A program made the position numbers and the translations under genes. This document shows, piece by piece, positions 58,177 through 64,000 of a stretch of DNA of 64,000 nt (the stretch's first letter is position 1; each line of letters opens with the position of its first letter). Source of the stretch: Volvox africanus. Taxonomy: Eukaryota > Chlorophyta > Chlorophyceae > Chlamydomonadales > Volvocaceae. The DNA lies in contig BSDZ01000004.1 of the NCBI GenBank assembly GCA_030268105.1, positions 6,798,001-6,862,000 of the forward strand. Reading direction: 5' to 3'. Below the pieces are notes generated by a model. It searched no databases and was not told the origin of the DNA. It worked only from the letters and a program-made list of their open reading frames with translations.

Positions 58177-58957
58177 ATTTCCTTTCACACGAAAATGAAG
58201 GACAAAAAATAATTTATCAATTGCAATATATAACTCAACAACTCGCGCAATGCAAAGCAACAGACTTAATGGCGTATTTATCGTGGTATTGGATCTAGGA
58301 CTGTGCAGCGGCAGGCATTGCGGCTCGCAATTCTTCGCCTTACGACGGTTTTAATGATTGCGTTTAAGGACAGTACATGCAAAACCCTAAATAATCACAA
58401 TTGATGCAGGATGGGCGTCGACCCTACACGTTTAAATGCTCGGGCATGGCCGCGTTCTGTCCTACTCCACACGTCCTCAAGTCTAAATCCATCCTAGGCA
58501 CAAATAAGACAATTCTTTCAATCGGATCAGCAACGGAAATTGTCAACTCAAAGCGCCTGCCATCCTGGCCAAAATGCTCCAAGCCGGACCATTGAACACG
58601 CCAACTCCCAAATCGGCTAGTGTTGTGAAATTCAAATGCCATAGTCTCAGGAGCCCTTCACGATCCGCGTCATGTAGCCTCCAGAGGCAACCGACCATGG
58701 CTGTGCCCCAGTTACTGCGGTCCCTATGCAACTGTGCCAAGCGTGCGAATGCCGCATATCAGGCCGGCAGGCCCCCCATCAATCAACAACCCATCAACAA
58801 CCCGCGTCTGTGACTTCAAAATCGCCGACCCTTCAGAGGCCCCATCGGAGAGCAGGCAATTCGTTATTTTAAGAATCCGTCTATACCATTCATTCCCCCT
58901 CCTCCTTTCTTTTTACAAATTCGTGGAGGGATTTCCGCCAACACGGATCCTTGCTGC
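58177..58957. other. Spacer between DHAR and the TrmN6-like gene
   Basis: About 780 bases holding the DHAR 3' UTR and the promoter of the TrmN6-like gene, both minus strand. No exon recognised. Confidence 0.5.
58913..58917 (-). terminator. Candidate TGTAA poly(A) signal for DHAR
   Basis: TTACA on the plus strand, 41 bases past the DHAR stop. Volvocine 3' UTRs are often longer, so this may not be the one used. Confidence 0.35.
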
Positions 58958-59687
58958 TCAGTGGTGGGTCATGTGTTTTTCCCATCCCTTGATCAGGGTG
59001 GCCTCTCCGTAGTCTGTCTGCTTCCATTCGGGCAGCTGCTTAATAGCCTCCATGTACCTGAGGATAAGACGGTACGGTACGGTACAGTACGGTACGGTAC
59101 GACAAGTGATACCAAATGCGTTATAAAATGGAGAATTTTAGTTACTTAACAGTCAACCTGACATCCTTCACCTTTGTTACCCCACCTTCGTGACAGCAGC
59201 GGCTGCGTCAAACCTCACAAACATATTTCTACGTCATAAGCCAGCCTGCCGTACACGGTAGAGGGCACTCAAGATAGGGAGGAGGATGGCACGAGGGAGG
59301 ACGAGAGCTGGTACTCTGCTGTTGAGATGGGGGATGGCAGAGGAGGAGGAGAAGGATGGCCTGCTCCTCCTCCTCCTGCTTTCCCCAGCCTTCCTCACAC
59401 ACATGCACCGTAGCTCTCTCGCTCGACGCAAAACATTATGATCCAACCTTTGCTCATCAGGGCCCTGAGGAATAAGGATACGGCCCAAGATGCAATTGTT
59501 GCCAAAGCCGAAACCCACAAGCGGCACAGAACAGAACACAGGCATGTACGGCAACCCGGTAAGCCCGATGGGTTCGTCCCCTACCACTGACTATAGCCAG
59601 GGTGTAATACCCAAACTGCCAAACTATAACACCCCATTCACACACGAACACACATACACACACTAACACACACATCTACGCACATAA

Positions 59688-59718
<31 letters not shown>

Positions 59719-62079
59719 TACAAAAAACACAGGCGCACCTACCTCCTAATCGCGACGAACTCCGCTGGCAGCTCCCAGCCCTTGAAGTGCTTCAGCGCCA
59801 CAATTGTGTGGTACAGCTTCGGGGCCACGGCCGCATCGGTGGCGTTGATCTGCCGGCCCCCAAACAAGGGGCCCTGCAGCCAGTGCAGCAGCAGCGACAG
59901 CGGAAGGAGAAAGGGCGCCAGGAAGAGGAGTTGGAGGGTTTGTTGTTGTGCGGAGGGGAACCGAATAAACGAGGCATGTACGAAGGGGGATGCGTGTAGG
60001 AGCCGCGAACTTGGCAACGCAATGCGACGACTTGAAAGCAATACCCGGGTACATGGGCACGGAGGGGAGGCGCAAACTCCACTAAAGATTGGCCGAAGAC
60101 TTGCCGTACACTTGCCACATGACCGTTTCGGCGTACCTCTGCCTGGTGAGCCTCCAGGTAATCGTTGATGGCCTTGAGCTCCGAAACCAGCAGCGCCTGC
60201 TTCTCTGATTGTTCCTCCGGAGGGCCCATGAGCACGCCACGGAACGCGGGGAACAGCTTGGAGCCGCTGTGTTGACGGTTTGGGTGTGTTGACGGTTTGG
60301 GTCGCCGTGCAAGAATTTGACAGGCCCAAGAGGCCAAAGAAAGGACATTTGTTACTTGACACACGACCATGAGTGTGGAGGACTTCGGAATGGCAGGGAT
60401 GGGTGTACATATATGCCATGCCAAGCGCAAGGGTGCTACAGGGATGGGCCGTCATGAAGCGGCGCTTGGGGGTTTGGAGAATTTCCCAGGGGATGACAAG
60501 AAAGGTAATTGGAAGTTACTGTACGGGCGTACGGTACTCTCAAGACGTATTTCTGTGACAGGCATCAGGTCGTTGCTGCTGCCGACTTACATCTCAGGTG
60601 GTACGGAAGATTTCATGGAAGGTTCCGGATATTTATTCTGTAGGGAGTAGGGGCACACAGGGGTGCATTTAGATAAAAGGCGTTAAAAAGATATATTCCT
60701 ACCAAACTACCGATACATGAGTTGACGCGCGCCAGAGCTCCCGACCGACACGGACGTACCGTACTCTACACGTACCGCACCGTACCTCCAGGTGTACGAC
60801 AATAACATCGCTATCGGGCATATACGGCTGGCCGTCCTCCTGCGGTCGGATACAGTAGATAAATATTAGTAGGCAACGATATAATAGTCTGGAAGTGCAG
60901 TGGGGTTACTGTACGACACCACACTCCCAACACTCCCAACACTCCCAACCAGGTTCCCGCACATTCTCCTCTCGTCTCTCCCTGCCCCCGCCCTTTCGTC
61001 CCTCCGTATAGGGCCCACCTTGATAACCGGCACCTTTCCACCGCTGGCTTCTTGAAGCCTGAGGAGTGCAGATAAATCCCCCACATCCAGTGATCATCAG
61101 GAATATATCGAATAATACTAGTAGACATATTATCATAGATATATTATTGTAGGTATATTATTGTAGATATCAAATCATGCAGGAAAGTGAAGATAGATGT
61201 CGTATACGTGTTCAGCCCGGTTCATCAATGGGTTGGACATGACCCAGATCGAAATAAGTCCGCATGATTGCTGATTGCCAGGATTGTTTCCTAAAAACGT
61301 CAGGGTTCATGCGCCCCTTGGCAGTCGCAGTGCGTGCGGTACCCAACGAACACCAACGCACCAGGCGGGCTTGTTGGCGAAGTCGATGAACTCCATGGTG
61401 TACGGCACCTTTTTCCGCTCAAATGTTAGCAGGGCGCGGTGACAGAAAGGGCCTGCAATGGAGGGGAAGAAAGCACCGGCGCCCCCAACAAGGTGGATTG
61501 CCAGCAGGATAGGTTTGAGTGAGAAAAGGAACATCGTCACGGAAGACCAGGCCCTGGTCGGTGCGTGCGGGTAGTACACAGGCACGCGCGGCTAGGGTGG
61601 GATGACCTTGTCCATGGCTGGAAAAGAGTTACAAATTAAAAGATTGCGCTGACAGCAGATGCCAAAGCGAACTCGTAGTTGCCAGCTTCAGGTGCCGAGA
61701 ACATGTTAGCACGGAGGCACGTCGGATGCTCTGTCATGGGGCGATGCGGGGTTGGTATGCGGATGTAGACGGATTTCCTCAGGTGATCGACAAGATAAAA
61801 AAGCATGGTATCATGAAGCTGATATGGACATATAACTTGCGGCCCAGAGTAATGCGACGGGGACGTCCTAAGCGGTCCTCGACGGTCAGGACCACAACCA
61901 ATCGACTACGCCAGGAAAGACTTACAATCACCCAACTTATTGGCGACAGGATCTCCCTTGACGTAGACAACAGTGCTAGCCATGGCTGCGACAGCCACTG
62001 GACGTGAACGAGGTCGTAGAGTTTGGCGCAAAGCCGCACGAGACAGGCAATGCTGAGGCGAACAATGAGAAAGAAACAT
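58958..62079 (-). CDS. DHAR1: Dehydroascorbate reductase (GST-fold), probably chloroplast-targeted
   Basis: Eight exons on the minus strand: 62079-61926, 61452-61362, 61058-61019, 60839-60786, 60637-60591, 60266-60137, 59873-59743, 59057-58958. Phases all agree, giving 248 residues. It reduces dehydroascorbate to ascorbate with glutathione. The thioredoxin-like N-domain has LGDCPFCHRALLTFERKKVP (catalytic Cys52 in CPFC), FIDFANKPAW, GGKVPVIK, and PDSDVIVVHLE, the glutathione-site Asp-Ser of DHAR. NKYPEPSM then links to the helical C-domain: SKLFPAFRG, GPLFGGRQINATDAAVAPKL and LKHFKGWELP. It ends RYMEAIKQLPEW. The first 33 residues (Ser/Arg/Ala-rich, no acidic residues) precede a second Met (MASTVVYV), which suggests a chloroplast transit peptide or an alternative cytosolic start. 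Exons of 40, 47 and 54 nt are very small. The gene symbol is by family, not orthology testing. Confidence 0.95.
59071..59100. repeat. GGTAC pentamer array in DHAR intron 7
   Basis: Six tandem GGTAC units (one reads AGTAC). It lies about 14 bases from the acceptor of the last DHAR exon, where a pyrimidine tract is expected. Confidence 0.93.
59638..59716. repeat. CA-rich microsatellite in DHAR intron 7
   Basis: About 80 bases of CA with interruptions, close to the donor after the exon 59873-59743. Confidence 0.9.
60921..60949. repeat. CACTCCCAA nonamer, three copies
   Basis: Three perfect 9-base units in the DHAR intron 61018-60840. Confidence 0.88.
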
Positions 62080-64000
62080 TCTAAAATCGCACAACCTTTA
62101 CAATCCTGAAACGTCAATATACGAATGCGAAGCTCGTTGTGCACAGGTTACGTATGTATTAGGCACTCGCGACATGGAATTGTGCACCGCATGACCGCTC
62201 GTATAGTATCCATTAACCAGTCACGTTTTCCAATCCCATTTGATTACCCAACTTTTATCACTACTTGCAACGAGGATTGGCCACTTCCTTTGCGATACTA
62301 AAGGCTGGTACCAATAGTGTCGCCCGCGGGTCGGCTCCTGCAAAGGCTTTCGTTACAATTCCTTCCGAGCACGGGACTCCTCCGAGAGGGACAGGTTAAG
62401 GAAAAGAGCGAATTTAGGATTAAAGTAGGTCGTCGCCAAGCAGCGGCACGGCATGTATTTAAGCGAGTCTGTGCCTGTCTATGCAGGTCTGCAGCACAAC
62501 CCTCAGGCCCGTGTGTTACAAATCTTGGGTGCAAGCAGGCTAAGGGCGATATGCCCAGAAGGTGCCAGGCCAGCCGATGCGGAACTCATTTTCGCAGGAC
62601 CGCTAAAGAGTGTCGATAATCAACATCAAAGCCAGCCAGCCGAACTAATGATTACAAAAAAAGCAGCGAACCATCAACTATCCGACGCAATCTACTACAT
62701 TCCAGACAGGCTTAACACAATTATCCACGCACACTTTTGAATTCGCATCAGCTTATCTCTACGCGTCCGTTAAAACCAGACACGCCCTCAACCGCATCAC
62801 AGCACCCGCGGCTTCACGCGTCAATACACCAACTACGTCGCCGTAAATCATTTATGTAAGGAGGGGAGCATAAGTATCGGGATTCTGATACTTGTGCTCA
62901 ACAGTGACGTCGCAATCACTGGCGGCACATGGATAGGAAGGACACCGCGCGGAATCGATGCGGAAGGTGACCAGGTTAACTGGTTCCTGGACATACCGAC
63001 CGCATAACGACGGTCGAATTACCTTAATCAGCGGTGAGAGCCTCATAAGCGCGGCAAAGCAGCGGTGCTTTTCCGCCTCCTAGATTTTCAAATAGGCATT
63101 CAACGAAGTACAGAGTACAGCCGCCGCAGCATATGGAAGCATGGGCAGCTGCGTCACAAGACTGCTATTGAACGCAAACCCTTGCAGCTGTCCCGCCATC
63201 TCGTGGCTGCACTGCGGCTATACATGGCAGTGCCGGTGGCCGTCCAACCTTGACCACTAAGAGAAGCATAACTTCAGTCAACCCTTTGGGGTGTGCACTA
63301 GGGCTTCGTCAAAATGCCACATTTCCTGCCACATCGTCCATAGCCCGACTCACCATTCCAAAGCTGGTTGTGACCACTAGCCCCTCCAACCGTATCCCGA
63401 CACCAAGAGCGCGCAGCTGCGTTAGGCACACCCGTTTGGACGCAGGCGCATGATCAAGTTATAACGAAGGCACAGCCTTATGTACTCCGTTGCCTGTGCC
63501 GGCCGTAACCGGGCCGTGGCAGCTCTGGCGTCAGCGTATTTCCTTTTGGTCACGGCACACAGGCGATACACGTGTCGTGCCTCCAAACGACGTCGTGCTT
63601 CTCACGACGAATGATAATGATGATGCAGCGGACGGAACAGCAGCGCGCGGAAACGGATGGAATTTCATGCCGCGCGCCACAAATCCCAACACGGTTAAAA
63701 ATAATATCCGCCAAGGCAAAGAGACACCCAACACAAAAGCCCGTGGGGACAACAGTACCGCTACAGGACGGCGGCAAGTGTACGTCTGCTGCTCGTCAGG
63801 ACTTAGGTATGTGTTTGTTGGGTTTAAGGACTTGGGACGTCATGGTGGAACGAACAAAAAATGTATCCGATTCTTGTCACCGCCGACAAACGTTTTCGCG
63901 TCTTGCATGGCAACTTGGAAACTGGACGTTCGTTGCTAAAACGGCATCCAAAAGCGTCTCATGGAAGAGGGCCCACCCGCACATGCAGCCTGACTAGCGT
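62080..64000. other. Right-hand end without a supportable gene
   Basis: The start presumably includes the DHAR promoter and 5' UTR. Short frames near 62.45, 62.95 and 63.5 kb were read on both strands; none shows a domain, algal codon bias or a spliceable partner. An exon belonging to a gene mostly outside the window cannot be ruled out. Confidence 0.4.

Noticed and set aside
62453..63046. Plus-strand 95-residue frame and minus-strand Cys-containing 64-residue frame near the right end
   Set aside because: Opposite-strand frames are equally open, no domain is recognisable and no splice partner is visible inside the window.

Overview
This window is nuclear DNA from a green alga of the volvocine type (Chlamydomonas/Volvox relatives). 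The signs are intron-rich genes with GT-AG borders, exons built of GC-rich codons, long Ala/Gly/Gln/His low-complexity inserts inside conserved proteins, TGTAA-type poly(A) signals after several stops, and intergenic DNA full of short tandem repeats. All gene models below were assembled by eye from splice sites, reading phase and family motifs; where summed exon lengths are given, they divide by three.

Layout, left to right. 1-4850 (-): 3' part of a large multi-pass membrane protein running off the left edge. 5450-10717 (+): BRAP2-type RING/ZnF-UBP E3 ubiquitin ligase, 7 exons. 12009-15349 (+): PP2C protein phosphatase, 6 exons. 15350-22170: 6.8 kb with no supportable gene. 22171-23084 (-): COX19, a tiny three-exon twin-CX9C protein, divergent from 23502-25096 (+), an unrecognised basic protein. 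28524-37444 (-): SUZ12/EMF2-type Polycomb subunit, about 17 exons. 39176-51172 (+): a 2,416-residue ARM-repeat/TIR protein, 12 exons. 54707-58176 (-): TrmN6-like N6-adenine methyltransferase, 6 exons. 58958-62079 (-): chloroplast-type dehydroascorbate reductase (DHAR), 8 exons. 62080-64000: nothing convincing.

The genes are ordinary, functionally unrelated nuclear neighbours: ubiquitin signalling, phosphatase signalling, mitochondrial copper/cytochrome oxidase assembly, H3K27-type chromatin silencing, RNA or protein methylation and ascorbate recycling. The most unusual is the ARM-TIR protein. Its order (armadillo repeats, then a TIR domain keeping the glutamate used by NAD-cleaving TIRs) recalls animal SARM1, but it has no visible SAM domains and carries a long His/Ala-rich and coiled-coil tail. 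Other points of note are a probable GC-AG intron in BRAP2, two stop-free in-frame candidate introns (SUZ12 and ARM-TIR), and a strong local excess of GTAC-containing words between about 51 and 61 kb.
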